This document shows, piece by piece, positions 17,647 to 26,822 of a DNA stretch of 57,827 nucleotides (the first letter of the stretch is position 1; the number at the start of each line of letters is the position of its first letter). The DNA is from Thermomonas sp. (lineage in GTDB: Bacteria > Pseudomonadota > Gammaproteobacteria > Xanthomonadales > Xanthomonadaceae), in the NCBI RefSeq assembly GCF_020850895.1, contig NZ_JADZDS010000043.1, forward strand, positions 1 to 57,827. The letters are read 5' to 3'. Below the pieces are notes generated by a model. That model was not told where the DNA came from. It ran no database searches and worked only from the letters and a program-made list of their open reading frames with translations. A program made the position numbers and the translations under genes.

Positions 17647-18549
17647 ATGCGCAGCTTCCTCGCCCTGTCGCGCTCCACCCACGGCGTGCTCGATATCGCC
17701 ATGCCGGGCTTCGCCGCGCTGTTGTGGCTTGGCCACTTCCCGCGCTGGCCGGTGCTGCTGGTGGCGCTGCTGACCGCGCTGGCCGGCTACACCGCGCTGT
17801 ACGCGCTGAACGACATCATCGGGGTCAAGGTCGACCGCGAGAAATTCGCCGGTGCCGGCCCCAACGCCGGTTATTCGGTGGAAGCCTCCGACCTGCGCTA
17901 CCCCATCGCCCAGGGCAAGCTCAGCCTCGGCAAGGGGATCGCCTGGTTCTCGGCCTGGTTTGTGATCGCCCTGATCGGCGCGTACTGGCTCAACCCGCTG
18001 CTGGTCTGGGTGGTGCTGGCCGCGCCGATCCTGGAAACCGTCTACTGCCTGCTGTTCAAGGTCAGCTGGTGGCGGGTGCTGGTCAGCGGCGTGGTGAAAT
18101 CGCTGGGCCCGGTGGCGGCAGTGCTGGCGGTGGTGCCACGCCCGGACCCGGCCCTGTTGGGGCTGATGGTGGCCTGGCTGATGGCTTGGGAAATCGGCGG
18201 CCAGAACGTGCCCGCCGACTGGAACGATGTCGAGGAAGACCGCCGCGTCGGTGCGCGCACGATCCCGCTGGTGTTCGGTGAGAAGGTGGCCGGCCGGGTG
18301 GTGGTGGTCGCCCTGCTGGCCACGCTGGCGCTGGGCTGGCTCCTGCCGCGGATGGCTGCGCCCGAACTCGGGCTGGGACTGCGCTTCCAGCTCGGGATGC
18401 TGGCGATCGGCGTGGTCCTGCTGCTGATCCCCGGCGTGCAACTGCTGCGTTCCCATGAAGGCCGCCGCGCCGCGAAATTGTTCGACCGTGCCAGCCTGTA
18501 TCCGCTTGCGTTGCTGGCCTTGATCACGGCATGGATCCTGCTGGGTTAG
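17647..18549 (+). CDS. UbiA-family membrane prenyltransferase (EboC-like)
   Basis: The 300-residue protein has about eight hydrophobic helices and the UbiA fold signs. The second Asp-rich motif is intact (DWNDVEED: D191, D194, D198, followed by RRVGARTIPLVFG). The first motif reads NDIIGVKVD (N55, D56, D63), lacking the middle Asp of the canonical NDxxDxxxD. UbiA enzymes move a polyprenyl group from a diphosphate onto an acceptor at the inner membrane. The company of a cyclitol-type cyclase recalls EboC of the cyanobacterial/Pseudomonas ebo operons, where a UbiA-like protein serves metabolite traffic. Start ATG 17647 lies 5 bp after the methyltransferase stop. The altered first motif leaves catalysis uncertain. 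Confidence 0.82.
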   Translation: MRSFLALSRSTHGVLDIAMPGFAALLWLGHFPRWPVLLVALLTALAGYTALYALNDIIGVKVDREKFAGAGPNAGYSVEASDLRYPIAQGKLSLGKGIAWFSAWFVIALIGAYWLNPLLVWVVLAAPILETVYCLLFKVSWWRVLVSGVVKSLGPVAAVLAVVPRPDPALLGLMVAWLMAWEIGGQNVPADWNDVEEDRRVGARTIPLVFGEKVAGRVVVVALLATLALGWLLPRMAAPELGLGLRFQLGMLAIGVVLLLIPGVQLLRSHEGRRAAKLFDRASLYPLALLALITAWILLG

Positions 18550-18593
18550 AAGCGCGCCGCGCTGTCGCGCCATCGCGAGCGCGGCCTTTCCGT

Positions 18594-18599
18594 TAGAAT
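18594..18599 (+). promoter_or_regulatory. -10 box candidate for pyrH
   Basis: TAGAAT lies 33 bases before the pyrH ATG in the short gap after the UbiA-like gene. A clear -35 is absent. If used, pyrH is transcribed separately from the five-gene operon upstream. Confidence 0.4.
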
Positions 18600-18632
18600 T
18601 CGCGCGCCTTCCTTTCGTCCGTCCGGTGCCCC

Positions 18633-19355
18633 ATGTCCGAACTCGCCTATCGCCGCGTGCTGTTGAAACTCTCCGGCGAGGCGTTGATGGGGGACGAGGA
18701 TTACGGCATCGATCCCAAGGTGCTGGGCCGACTGGCGCGCGAGGTCATCGAGGCCCGTGACGCAGGCGCCGAGATCGCGCTGGTGATCGGTGGCGGCAAC
18801 ATCTTCCGCGGCGCCGGGCTGGCCGCCGGCGGCATGGATCGTGTCACCGGCGACCAGATGGGCATGCTGGCCACGGTGATCAATGCGCTGGCGATGCAGG
18901 ATGCACTGGAGAAGGCCGGCGCCAAGTGCCGGGTGATGAGCGCGCTCAAGATCAACGACGTCTGCGAGGATTACATCCGCCGCCGCGCCATTCGGCATCT
19001 GGAAAAGGGCCGCATCACGATCTTCGCCGCTGGCACCGGCAACCCGTTCTTCACCACCGACTCCGGCGCGGCGCTGCGCGCGATCGAGATTGGCGCCGAC
19101 CTGCTGCTCAAGGCCACCAAGGTCGACGGGGTCTATGACAAGGACCCGGAAAAACACGCGGACGCGGTCAAACTCGATAACCTGAGCTACGACGATGTGA
19201 TCCGCCACGACCTGCGGGTGATGGACACCGCCGCCTTCGCGCTCTGCCGTGACGCCAAGCTGCCCCTGCGGATCTTCGACATGGCCCAGCCCGGCGTGCT
19301 GTTGCGCATCCTGCGCGGTGAACACATCGGCACTCTGGTGGGTGGCCCGGGCTGA
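18633..19355 (+). CDS. pyrH: Uridylate kinase (UMP kinase)
   Basis: PyrH phosphorylates UMP to UDP in pyrimidine nucleotide synthesis; it is a hexameric amino-acid-kinase-fold enzyme. The 240-residue protein starts [20 protein letters not shown], with the LKLSGEAL phosphate loop. It has the [10 protein letters not shown] motif, [10 protein letters not shown] near the C-terminal third, and DTAAFALC for ATP binding. Length is normal. In related genomes rpsB and tsf usually precede it; here the five-gene operon is immediately upstream instead, so local gene order has been broken. Confidence 0.97.
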   Translation: MSELAYRRVLLKLSGEALMGDEDYGIDPKVLGRLAREVIEARDAGAEIALVIGGGNIFRGAGLAAGGMDRVTGDQMGMLATVINALAMQDALEKAGAKCRVMSALKINDVCEDYIRRRAIRHLEKGRITIFAAGTGNPFFTTDSGAALRAIEIGADLLLKATKVDGVYDKDPEKHADAVKLDNLSYDDVIRHDLRVMDTAAFALCRDAKLPLRIFDMAQPGVLLRILRGEHIGTLVGGPG

Positions 19356-19372
19356 GTTCGCCCAAGCCCGCC

Positions 19373-19378
19373 TATAAT
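19373..19378 (+). promoter_or_regulatory. Consensus -10 box (TATAAT) for frr
   Basis: A perfect TATAAT lies 17 bases after the pyrH stop and 32 bases before the frr ATG. The corresponding -35 position falls in the last codons of pyrH and is not a good match. It implies that frr has its own promoter besides read-through from pyrH. Confidence 0.55.
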
Positions 19379-19410
19379 GGCCCGTTTGCGGAACTTCGGA
19401 GAACGCGGCC

Positions 19411-19968
19411 ATGCTGAACGAGATCAAGAAAGACGCCCAGTCGCGCATGGGCAAGAGCATCGAAACCCTGCGCCATAACCTCGTCAAGGTCCGTACCGGG
19501 CGTGCGAACACCGGCCTGGTCGACAGCATCAAGGTCAACTACTACGGCTCGGACGTGCCACTGTCGCAGGTCGCCAGCGTCTCGATCGGGGACGCGCGCA
19601 CGATCATGATCGTGCCATGGGAAAAGCAGATGGTCGGGGCGGTCGAAAAGGCGATCCTGGCCTCCGACCTCGGACTGACCCCGAACACCGCCGGCACCAC
19701 CATCCGCCTGAACATCCCGGCCCTGACCGAAGAGCGCCGCCGCGACCTGACCAAGGTCGTGCATGGTGAAGGCGAGGACGCCAAGGTCGCGATCCGCAAC
19801 ATCCGCCGCGATGCCAACCACCACGTCAAGGAATTGCTGAAGGACAAGCAGATCAGCGAAGACGACAGCGCGCGCGCCGAGGTCGAGATCCAGAAGATCA
19901 CCGACGCCGCGATCAAGGAGGTGGATGACGTGATCAAGGGCAAGGAAACCGAGTTGATGTCGGTCTGA
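19411..19968 (+). CDS. frr: Ribosome recycling factor
   Basis: RRF, with EF-G, splits the post-termination ribosome. The 185-residue protein has the two-domain RRF pattern: [18 protein letters not shown] opening helix, [16 protein letters not shown], the beta domain [16 protein letters not shown], and the C-terminal helices with [20 protein letters not shown] and [15 protein letters not shown]. Length matches the family exactly. A GGAG-type ribosome-binding site lies just upstream. It is followed by a short GGGATT repeat and uppS. Confidence 0.98.
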   Translation: MLNEIKKDAQSRMGKSIETLRHNLVKVRTGRANTGLVDSIKVNYYGSDVPLSQVASVSIGDARTIMIVPWEKQMVGAVEKAILASDLGLTPNTAGTTIRLNIPALTEERRRDLTKVVHGEGEDAKVAIRNIRRDANHHVKELLKDKQISEDDSARAEVEIQKITDAAIKEVDDVIKGKETELMSV

Positions 19969-19976
19969 GAGGAGCC

Positions 19977-20005
19977 GGGATTGGGGATTCGGGATTCGGG
20001 ATTGG
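19977..20005. repeat. GGGATT-type short intergenic repeat
   Basis: A 29-base run of GGGATT units (GGGATTGGGGATTCGGGATTCGG...) begins 9 bases after the frr stop. The same GCCGGGATTGGGGAT sequence begins right after the lpxA stop at about 29104. Such G-rich repeats are scattered between genes in Xanthomonas-like genomes. Its role is unknown. Confidence 0.75.
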
Positions 20006-20051
20006 TGATCCGTGAAAGCGTTGCAGCCTTGCCTTCGACGGGAGTGTTTCC

Positions 20052-20843
20052 TTGACTGACGCGTTGGCCGCGCCGGGAACCATACCGTCGGGCGATCGGG
20101 CGAGCGGCGCGGTGCCACAGCACATCGCCATCATCATGGACGGCAACGGCCGCTGGGCGCAGGCACGGCATCGCCCACGTCTGATCGGCCATCGCGCCGG
20201 GGCCCGCGCGGTCAAGCGCTGCGTGGAGTTCTGTCTCCAGCGCGGGATCGGCGCCTTGACTCTGTTCGCGTTCTCCAGCGAAAACTGGGACCGTCCGAGC
20301 GATGAAGTCAGCGGCTTGATGAGGCTGTTCATCGGCGCACTCGATCGTGAGGTTGACGAATTGGCACGCCTTGGCGTACGGCTGCGCTTCATCGGCGAAC
20401 GCGAACGTTTTCCCACCGGAATCCGTGAGCGCATGCATTCCACCGAAATCCGGACCGCCGGCAACGCGCGCCTGCACCTGAACATCGCGGCGAGCTACGG
20501 CGGCCAGCAGGACATCGCACGCGCGGCACGCGAATTGGCCAGCGAAGTCGCCGCAGGCCGGCTGCAGCCGGAACAGATCGATGCGACGGCGCTGTCGTCG
20601 CGCATGGCACTCGCCGACCTGCCACCGCCCGACCTGTTCATCCGTACGGGTGGCGAACTGCGAATCAGCAATTTCCTGCTCTGGCAGCTGGCCTACACCG
20701 AACTGTGGTTCACCGAAGTCCTGTGGCCTGATGTCGATGCTGTCCTGCTGCAGTCGGCACTCGACGCTTACGCGGCGCGTGAACGTCGATTCGGCCTGAC
20801 CAGCGAACAGATCCAGGCCAAAGACGGAGCGAAGGCGCCATGA
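20052..20843 (+). CDS. uppS: Undecaprenyl diphosphate synthase
   Basis: UppS adds eight cis-isoprene units to farnesyl diphosphate to make the C55 carrier for peptidoglycan and O-antigen. The 263-residue protein has the catalytic aspartate in HIAIIMDGNGRWA, LTLFAFSSENWDRP, the RLRFIGER motif, and the C-terminal PDLFIRTGGELRISNFLLWQ to ELWF segment. The start is TTG 20052, seven bases after GGAG; about 22 residues precede the conserved core. A later in-frame GTG at 20112 would trim them. Its end overlaps cdsA by 4 bp. Confidence 0.96.
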   Translation: MTDALAAPGTIPSGDRASGAVPQHIAIIMDGNGRWAQARHRPRLIGHRAGARAVKRCVEFCLQRGIGALTLFAFSSENWDRPSDEVSGLMRLFIGALDREVDELARLGVRLRFIGERERFPTGIRERMHSTEIRTAGNARLHLNIAASYGGQQDIARAARELASEVAAGRLQPEQIDATALSSRMALADLPPPDLFIRTGGELRISNFLLWQLAYTELWFTEVLWPDVDAVLLQSALDAYAARERRFGLTSEQIQAKDGAKAP

Positions 20844-21691
20844 CGAAAACCCGCGTCCTCGCCGCACTGGTGATGGCCCCGGCGGCCATTACAGCTGTCC
20901 TGCTGTTACCCACCGCCTGGCTGATGCTGCTCAGTGCGCTGCTGTGCCTGCTGGCGCTGTGGGAATGGCTGAAGCTGGTCAACATCGAGGACACCCTCGC
21001 CCGCACCGTCCTGCTGGCCTGCAACCTGGCACTGATGGTGGCCCTGGTCTGGGCTTCGCGCTCGTCGCGGACCAGCGCGCTGCCCTTGTTCGAATTGACC
21101 GCCATGCTCGGCGTCATCTGGTGGCTGCTGTCCCTGCTGTGGATGCTTCACTATGACTTCGCTTCGCGAGCCGGAAGCCAGGCTCGCGTCTTCAAACTGG
21201 TTGCCGCCACCGCAGCCGTGGTCCCGGCCTGGTGCGCACTGGCGCTGATCCACGCCGGGACACCCCATGGTCACGCTTGGCTGCTGCTGGCGCTGCTGCT
21301 GGTCTGGGCCGCGGACAGCGGCGCGTATTTCGCCGGCCGGCGCTTCAGTGGCCAATGGTTCGGCGGCCGCAAGCTGGCGCCACGCATCAGCCCGAACAAG
21401 TCGCTGGAAGGCTTGGTTGGCGGCCTCGTGCTGGCGGCCTTGGTCGCCGTTGCCGGGGCCCTGCTGCTGGAGGTTCCGACCCGCAAGTTGGCGGGCGTCA
21501 TCCTGATTGCCATGGTGACGGTGCTGTTCTCGGTCGCCGGCGACCTGTTCGAAAGCCTGCTCAAGCGCCACGCCGGGGTGAAGGATTCCGGCACCCTGAT
21601 CCCCGGGCATGGTGGCATCCTCGATCGCGTCGACAGCCTGCTCGCGGCACTCCCCGTGTTCGCGGTCGGCAAGGCCTGGCTCGGATTCTGA
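20840..21691 (+). CDS. cdsA: Phosphatidate cytidylyltransferase (CDP-diacylglycerol synthase)
   Basis: CdsA makes CDP-diacylglycerol, the precursor of all phospholipids, at the inner membrane. The 283-residue protein has about eight hydrophobic helices. The C-terminal CDS signature is intact: [25 protein letters not shown], with the Asp pair for Mg/CTP. Earlier it shows [15 protein letters not shown]-like and [12 protein letters not shown] motifs typical of the family. It overlaps uppS by 4 bp and its TGA overlaps the dxr ATG by one base, so three genes are coupled. Confidence 0.97.
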   Translation: MTKTRVLAALVMAPAAITAVLLLPTAWLMLLSALLCLLALWEWLKLVNIEDTLARTVLLACNLALMVALVWASRSSRTSALPLFELTAMLGVIWWLLSLLWMLHYDFASRAGSQARVFKLVAATAAVVPAWCALALIHAGTPHGHAWLLLALLLVWAADSGAYFAGRRFSGQWFGGRKLAPRISPNKSLEGLVGGLVLAALVAVAGALLLEVPTRKLAGVILIAMVTVLFSVAGDLFESLLKRHAGVKDSGTLIPGHGGILDRVDSLLAALPVFAVGKAWLGF

Positions 21692-22863
21692 TGATGCGCA
21701 AGGTTGCCGTGCTCGGTGCCACCGGTTCGATCGGCGCGTCCGCGCTGGATGTGATCGCCCGTCACCCGGACAGCGTGCGCGCCAGCGTGCTCGCGGCCGG
21801 CACGCGGGTGGACGCATTGCTCGCGCTGTGCCGCACGCACCGGCCCGAGCATGCAGTCATCGCCGATCCTCGCCTTTACGCCTGCTTGCGCGACGGCCTG
21901 CGCGACGCCGGACTCGCGACCGAGGCGCATGCCGGCGACGCCGCCATTGCCGCACTTGCGGCAGGTGCCGCCTGCGACATCGTGGTGGCCGCGATCGTCG
22001 GCGCGGTCGGCCTGTCATCGACCTTGGCGGCTGCACGCGCTGGCAAACGGTTGCTGCTGGCCAACAAGGAATCGCTGGTCCTCGCCGGTGAACTGCTGAT
22101 GCGCACAGCCGAGGCCGCGGGCGCCACCATCGTGCCGATCGACAGCGAGCACAACGCCGTGTTCCAGTGCTTGGGCGACGGCACGTCGACACCGACGCGG
22201 ATCACCCTGACCGCCTCGGGCGGTCCGTTCCGGGGCTGGACCCGCGATGCCTTGGCCAAGGTCACACCGGCGCAAGCCGTGGCCCACCCGAAGTGGTCGA
22301 TGGGGCCGAAGATCTCGGTGGATTCGGCCACGCTGATGAACAAGGGCCTCGAAGTCATCGAAGCCCACCACCTGTTCCGGATCCCGGGTGCCGCCATCCG
22401 CGTGCTGGTGCACCCGCAGTCACTGGTCCACGCCATGGTGGATTTCGCCGACGGCAGCACGCTGGCGCAACTGGGCCTGCCCGACATGCGCACCGCGCTG
22501 GCGGTGGGTTTGGGTTGGCCGCAGCGCATCAGCTCCGGCGTGTCCGCGCTCGACCTGCTCAGCCAGGGCGGGCGGCTGGACTTCGAGCAACCCGACCTCG
22601 ACGCGTTCCCCTGCCTGCGGCTGGCAACAACCGCGCTGGCAGCGGGTGGCACGGCCCCGGCGGTGCTCAACGCCGCCAATGAGGAAGCCGTTTCAGCCTT
22701 CCTTCAGGGCGACATCGGTTTTCTGGACATTCCCGATACCATTTCCGCAGTCTTGGACGCCCTTCCACCCGCCCGTGCCAACACCCTGGATCCCCTGCTC
22801 GACGCCGACCGTGCGGCGCGATCGATTGCCCGTTCGCGCATCCATGCGAGGCGACGGGCATGA
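21691..22863 (+). CDS. dxr: 1-deoxy-D-xylulose 5-phosphate reductoisomerase
   Basis: Dxr converts DXP to 2-C-methyl-D-erythritol 4-phosphate with NADPH, the first committed MEP-pathway step toward isoprenoids such as the UppS and IspA substrates. The 390-residue protein has the NADPH motif [18 protein letters not shown] near the start, [29 protein letters not shown] (metal Asp/Glu), and [21 protein letters not shown]. Length is typical. Two ATGs are adjacent (21691 and 21694). The end overlaps rseP by 4 bp. Confidence 0.97.
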   Translation: MMRKVAVLGATGSIGASALDVIARHPDSVRASVLAAGTRVDALLALCRTHRPEHAVIADPRLYACLRDGLRDAGLATEAHAGDAAIAALAAGAACDIVVAAIVGAVGLSSTLAAARAGKRLLLANKESLVLAGELLMRTAEAAGATIVPIDSEHNAVFQCLGDGTSTPTRITLTASGGPFRGWTRDALAKVTPAQAVAHPKWSMGPKISVDSATLMNKGLEVIEAHHLFRIPGAAIRVLVHPQSLVHAMVDFADGSTLAQLGLPDMRTALAVGLGWPQRISSGVSALDLLSQGGRLDFEQPDLDAFPCLRLATTALAAGGTAPAVLNAANEEAVSAFLQGDIGFLDIPDTISAVLDALPPARANTLDPLLDADRAARSIARSRIHARRRA

Positions 22864-24218
22864 ATGAGTTCTTTGGCTCGGTCTGGTGGCTGCTGGTTGC
22901 CTTGGGCGTGCTGGTGACCTTCCATGAATTCGGTCATTTCTGGGTGGCACGCCGCTGCGGGGTGAAGGTCTTGCGCTTCTCGGTCGGCTTCGGCAAGCCG
23001 CTGTGGTCGCGCCGCGGGCGCGATGGCACCGAATATGTGATCGCCGCGATTCCACTCGGCGGCTATGTGCGCATGCTGGACGAGCGCGAGGACGATGTTG
23101 CCGAATCGGAGGTTGCCCTGGCATTCAACCGCAAGCCGGTCTGGCAACGGATCGCGATCGCTGCGGCCGGCCCGTTGGCGAACCTGCTGCTGGCCTTCCT
23201 GCTGCTCTGGGCGATGCTGGTCGTCGGTCGTCCGGATTACGCGCCGGTGGTGGGATACGCCAAGGGCATCGCCGCCCAAGCAGGCTTGCACCCGGGAGAT
23301 CGCATCACGGCGGTAGGGGAACGGCAAACGCCGACCTGGAGCGAGTTGGGCATCGCCCTGTCGGTCGCTGCGCTCGACCGCAAGCCCGTGACCTTGGCCA
23401 TCCGCACACCGGGCGGCCTCGACACGACACGCCAACTGGCATTGCAGGACCTGCCGGCACAGATGGATGAAACCCAGGCGTTGGCAAAGATCGGCCTGCT
23501 TCCGCGGCATCTGCTGATGCCGGCCATCATTGGCCGCGTGAAAGAGAGCACCCCAGCTTGGGGCGTGCTGGCGGAAGGTGACAGGATCACCGCGATCGAC
23601 GGCACGCCGATCTCCAGCTACGAGGACATTGCCCCCCAGGTCGAGCGGCTTGGACTGCGCGGCGGCCCAGGAATGATCGAGGTCGAACGCGACGGCCAGC
23701 GGCTTGCCCTGGAGCTGACCCCGCAACGCGGGGTGGACGCTTCCGGGAAGGCTCGCTGGTACCTCGGGATTCTCAGCAGCGTACCGGTCGAGATGCCGCA
23801 CGACGCCGTGCTGCGCCTCGGGCCGATTGCCGCAATTCCGGCCGCGGCCCGCGAAACCGTCTTCCAGAGTGCGCTGATCGTGGAAATGATCAGCCGCGCG
23901 GTCAGCGGCCAGATTGCGGTGCGGAACACCGTTTCAGGACCAGTCACGATTGCCCGCGCGGCCAATGATTTCGCCGCCCGCGGCCCGGCATGGTTCCTCG
24001 AATTCCTCGCCCTGCTCTCGGTCAGCCTCGGCCTGCTCAACCTCCTGCCGATCCCGGTCTTGGACGGGGGGCACCTGCTGTATTACCTTATCGAGCTTGC
24101 CAAGGGCCGCCCATTGGGCGAACGCGCCCAGGCCATGGGCCAGTACATCGGTCTTGTGCTGATCGCAGGATTGATGGGACTGGCCTTCTACAATGACATC
24201 CTGAGCATGATGTCGTGA
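22860..24218 (+). CDS. rseP: Site-2 intramembrane metalloprotease RseP
   Basis: RseP cuts the anti-sigma factor RseA inside the membrane after DegS, releasing sigma-E, and also clears signal peptides. The 452-residue protein has the zinc motif HEFGH (H22, E23, H26) in the first membrane helix, the GFG segment, two periplasmic PDZ domains (about residues 130-300), and the third metal ligand in PVLDGGHLL near the C-terminus, with four membrane segments. The position between dxr and bamA is the usual one and links it to envelope-stress control of outer-membrane assembly. Confidence 0.96.
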   Translation: MNEFFGSVWWLLVALGVLVTFHEFGHFWVARRCGVKVLRFSVGFGKPLWSRRGRDGTEYVIAAIPLGGYVRMLDEREDDVAESEVALAFNRKPVWQRIAIAAAGPLANLLLAFLLLWAMLVVGRPDYAPVVGYAKGIAAQAGLHPGDRITAVGERQTPTWSELGIALSVAALDRKPVTLAIRTPGGLDTTRQLALQDLPAQMDETQALAKIGLLPRHLLMPAIIGRVKESTPAWGVLAEGDRITAIDGTPISSYEDIAPQVERLGLRGGPGMIEVERDGQRLALELTPQRGVDASGKARWYLGILSSVPVEMPHDAVLRLGPIAAIPAAARETVFQSALIVEMISRAVSGQIAVRNTVSGPVTIARAANDFAARGPAWFLEFLALLSVSLGLLNLLPIPVLDGGHLLYYLIELAKGRPLGERAQAMGQYIGLVLIAGLMGLAFYNDILSMMS

Positions 24219-24286
24219 TCCATTCACCCGACGCCCCGCACCGCGTGGCCTCCCCGAACATAGCTGCACCAAACAGGACGTTTCGA

Positions 24287-26809
24287 ATGACCCGAGCCCC
24301 ATCCCGCCGTCTCCTGGCCATTGCACTGGCCTCGGCGCTTTCGATTCCTGCCTGGGCCCAGACGACGTCCACGCCACCGGCGCCCGCGGCACCAACGCCG
24401 ACGCCGAATGTGCCGTTCTCGCCGTTCACGGTCCAGGACATCCGCATCGACGGCCTGCAGCGGATCGGCGCCGGCGCCGTGTTCACCTATCTTCCGGTCG
24501 AGCGCGGCGACACCATTGACCAGGCCAAGGCAGCAGAGGCACTGCGCGCCCTGTACAAGACCGGGTTCTTCGAGGATGTCCGGCTTGATCGCCAGGGAAA
24601 CATCTTGGTGGTCACGGTGATCGAACGGCCTGCGATCAACAAGCTGACCCTGACCGGCAACAAGGACATCAAGACCGAGGACCTGCTCAAGGGCCTCAAG
24701 GAAATCGGCCTCTCCGAGGGTGAAACCTTCAACCTGCTCAACCTCGACCGCCTGACCCAGGAACTCAATCGCCAGTACAACAACCGCGGCAAGTACAACG
24801 TCGAGATCACGCCAACGATCGAACGCCTCGACCGCAACCGCATCAACCTGACCATCACGGTCAAGGAAGGCAAGGCGGCGCGCATCCGCCACATCAACCT
24901 GATCGGCAACGACACGTTCCCGCAGGAAGAGATCACGGAGAGCTGGGAGTCCCATACCTCGAACTGGCTGAGTTGGTACAAGCGCGACGACCAGTATTCG
25001 CGCGAAAAACTCTCCGGCGACATCGAACGGCTCACGTCTTGGTACCTGAACCGCGGCTACGTGGACTTCAACCTCGATTCGGCCCAGGTCGCGATCAGCG
25101 GCGACCGCAACGACATGTACATCACTGCCGGGATCACCGAAGGCGAGGTCTACAACTTCGGCGAGATCACCGTCTCCGGGAACACCATCCTCCCGAAGGA
25201 AGAAATCGAATCGATGGTCGGATACATCCGCCCGGGCGGGACCTTCTCGCGCGCGCAGCTGGAGTTTGCCACCAAGACGATTTCCCTCCGCCTTGCCAAC
25301 ATCGGCTACGCCTTCGCCCAGGTCAATCCGGTTCCGCGCATCGATCGTGACAAGCGCACCGTGGCCGTCGATTTCCAGATCCAGCCCGGCCCGCGGGTGA
25401 CGGTGCGCCGGATCGTGTTCAAGGGCAACACCCGCACCGCCGACCCGGTGCTGCGCCGCGAGATGCGCCAGTTCGAAGGTAGCTGGTATTCGCAGGCAGC
25501 CATCGACCGCGGCAAGGTGCGCTTGGACCGACTGGGCTACTTCGAGGAAGTCAGCGTCGAGAAGACCGTTGTCCCGGGAACCACTGACCAGGTCGACGTC
25601 GTCTACACGGTCAAGGAAACCAATTCCGGCACCATTTCGGCCGGATTCGGCTATTCCCAGCTCTCCGGCGTCAACCTGTCCCTGCAGTTGTCCGAAAAGA
25701 ACTTCCTGGGCACCGGCAACATGCTGTCGGTCGCCATCTCGACCAGCGCCTACCAGAAGCGCTACGACTTTTCGTTCATGAATCCCTACTTCACGGACGA
25801 TGGCCTCTCGCTCGGCTACAACATCTGGTGGCGGGAGTTTGACTATTCAAACTACAACGTCGCCCAGTACTCCTCGAACAGCGGCGCATTCCAAGTGCTG
25901 CTGGGCATCCCGCTGAGCGAGAGCGACACGGTGTCGCTGATGATCGGCGCGGACACCAACCAGATCGACGCCTTCGCCGGTACCACGCCCCAGCCCATCA
26001 TGGACTACCTGTTTGCGATCGGCGAACGCACGTTCCGCTCCTTCCGCATGCAAGGATCGTGGTCCCGCGACACCCGCAACAATTACCTGATGCCGGTGAC
26101 CGGAAGTTCCCATGCGTTGACTGCGGAGCTCACCTTGCCGGGATCGACGGTCGGCTATTACAAGATCCAGTACGACTTCGCCAGATACTGGCCGCTGAAC
26201 CCGAACCTGGTGCTTCGTACCGCCATGACGGTGGGATTCGGCGACTCCTACGGCAGGGATTACGCCCGCAACGTCTGCTACACGCTGCCGACGCCACCGA
26301 CGCCGCCAACCCCGGACAATCCGAACCCACCGCCACCGCCTGCTCCACCACCGCCGAGCAATCCCTGTCTGACGACGTCACCGGATTTCAAGCGCGTGGC
26401 CGTCGCCGCTGGCCTGCCGTTCTTCGAGAATTTCTACGCGGGCGGCATCAATTCCAGCGGGCGCGTCCGTGGCTTCATGGACAACACCCTTGGGCCGGCC
26501 TACGTCGCCGCAACCGGCTACCGGCAGCCGCTGGGTGGTTCGATGTTGTTCGCAGGCTCGATCGAAGCCATCTTCCCGAAGCTCATCGACAGCCCTTCGG
26601 CCCGGTTCTCCGCGTTCCTCGATTTCGGCAACGTGTACGACGGCTGGAGGAATTTCCGCGCCAACGACCTGCGCGCTTCGGTCGGCATCTCCATGCTCTG
26701 GCGCTCCCCGATGGGGCCGTTGTCGATCAGCTACGCGATCCCGGTGCGCACACGCCCCGGCGACCAGCTCGAACGCCTGCAGTTCACCTATGCGGGCTCC
26801 CAGCTCTGA
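24287..26809 (+). CDS. bamA: Outer membrane protein assembly factor BamA
   Basis: BamA is the Omp85 core of the BAM complex that folds beta-barrels into the outer membrane. The 840-residue precursor has a signal peptide ending near AIALASALSIPAWAQ, five POTRA domains (about 35-430), and a 16-stranded barrel with the L6 lock motif VRGF. A striking insert lies just before L6: residues 664-694 hold a 17-proline stretch with two cysteines (C664, C694) at its ends. ATG 24287 follows AGGACG and gives a proper signal peptide; an earlier ATG at 24215 would sit in front of it. No skp gene lies between bamA and lpxD, unlike E. coli. Confidence 0.96.
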   Translation: MTRAPSRRLLAIALASALSIPAWAQTTSTPPAPAAPTPTPNVPFSPFTVQDIRIDGLQRIGAGAVFTYLPVERGDTIDQAKAAEALRALYKTGFFEDVRLDRQGNILVVTVIERPAINKLTLTGNKDIKTEDLLKGLKEIGLSEGETFNLLNLDRLTQELNRQYNNRGKYNVEITPTIERLDRNRINLTITVKEGKAARIRHINLIGNDTFPQEEITESWESHTSNWLSWYKRDDQYSREKLSGDIERLTSWYLNRGYVDFNLDSAQVAISGDRNDMYITAGITEGEVYNFGEITVSGNTILPKEEIESMVGYIRPGGTFSRAQLEFATKTISLRLANIGYAFAQVNPVPRIDRDKRTVAVDFQIQPGPRVTVRRIVFKGNTRTADPVLRREMRQFEGSWYSQAAIDRGKVRLDRLGYFEEVSVEKTVVPGTTDQVDVVYTVKETNSGTISAGFGYSQLSGVNLSLQLSEKNFLGTGNMLSVAISTSAYQKRYDFSFMNPYFTDDGLSLGYNIWWREFDYSNYNVAQYSSNSGAFQVLLGIPLSESDTVSLMIGADTNQIDAFAGTTPQPIMDYLFAIGERTFRSFRMQGSWSRDTRNNYLMPVTGSSHALTAELTLPGSTVGYYKIQYDFARYWPLNPNLVLRTAMTVGFGDSYGRDYARNVCYTLPTPPTPPTPDNPNPPPPPAPPPPSNPCLTTSPDFKRVAVAAGLPFFENFYAGGINSSGRVRGFMDNTLGPAYVAATGYRQPLGGSMLFAGSIEAIFPKLIDSPSARFSAFLDFGNVYDGWRNFRANDLRASVGISMLWRSPMGPLSISYAIPVRTRPGDQLERLQFTYAGSQL

Positions 26810-26822
26810 ACGACCTGCCGAG

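Noticed and set aside
14066-18549. Calling the cluster a standard ebo (edb) operon
   Set aside because: No EboA, TatD-like EboB or phosphodiesterase EboF genes are present, the barrel differs from EboE as I remember it, and LuxS and UbiG members are additional.
24215-24286. Upstream ATG for BamA at 24215
   Set aside because: It would put 24 charged or polar residues before a typical signal peptide and lacks a ribosome-binding site; ATG 24287 has one.
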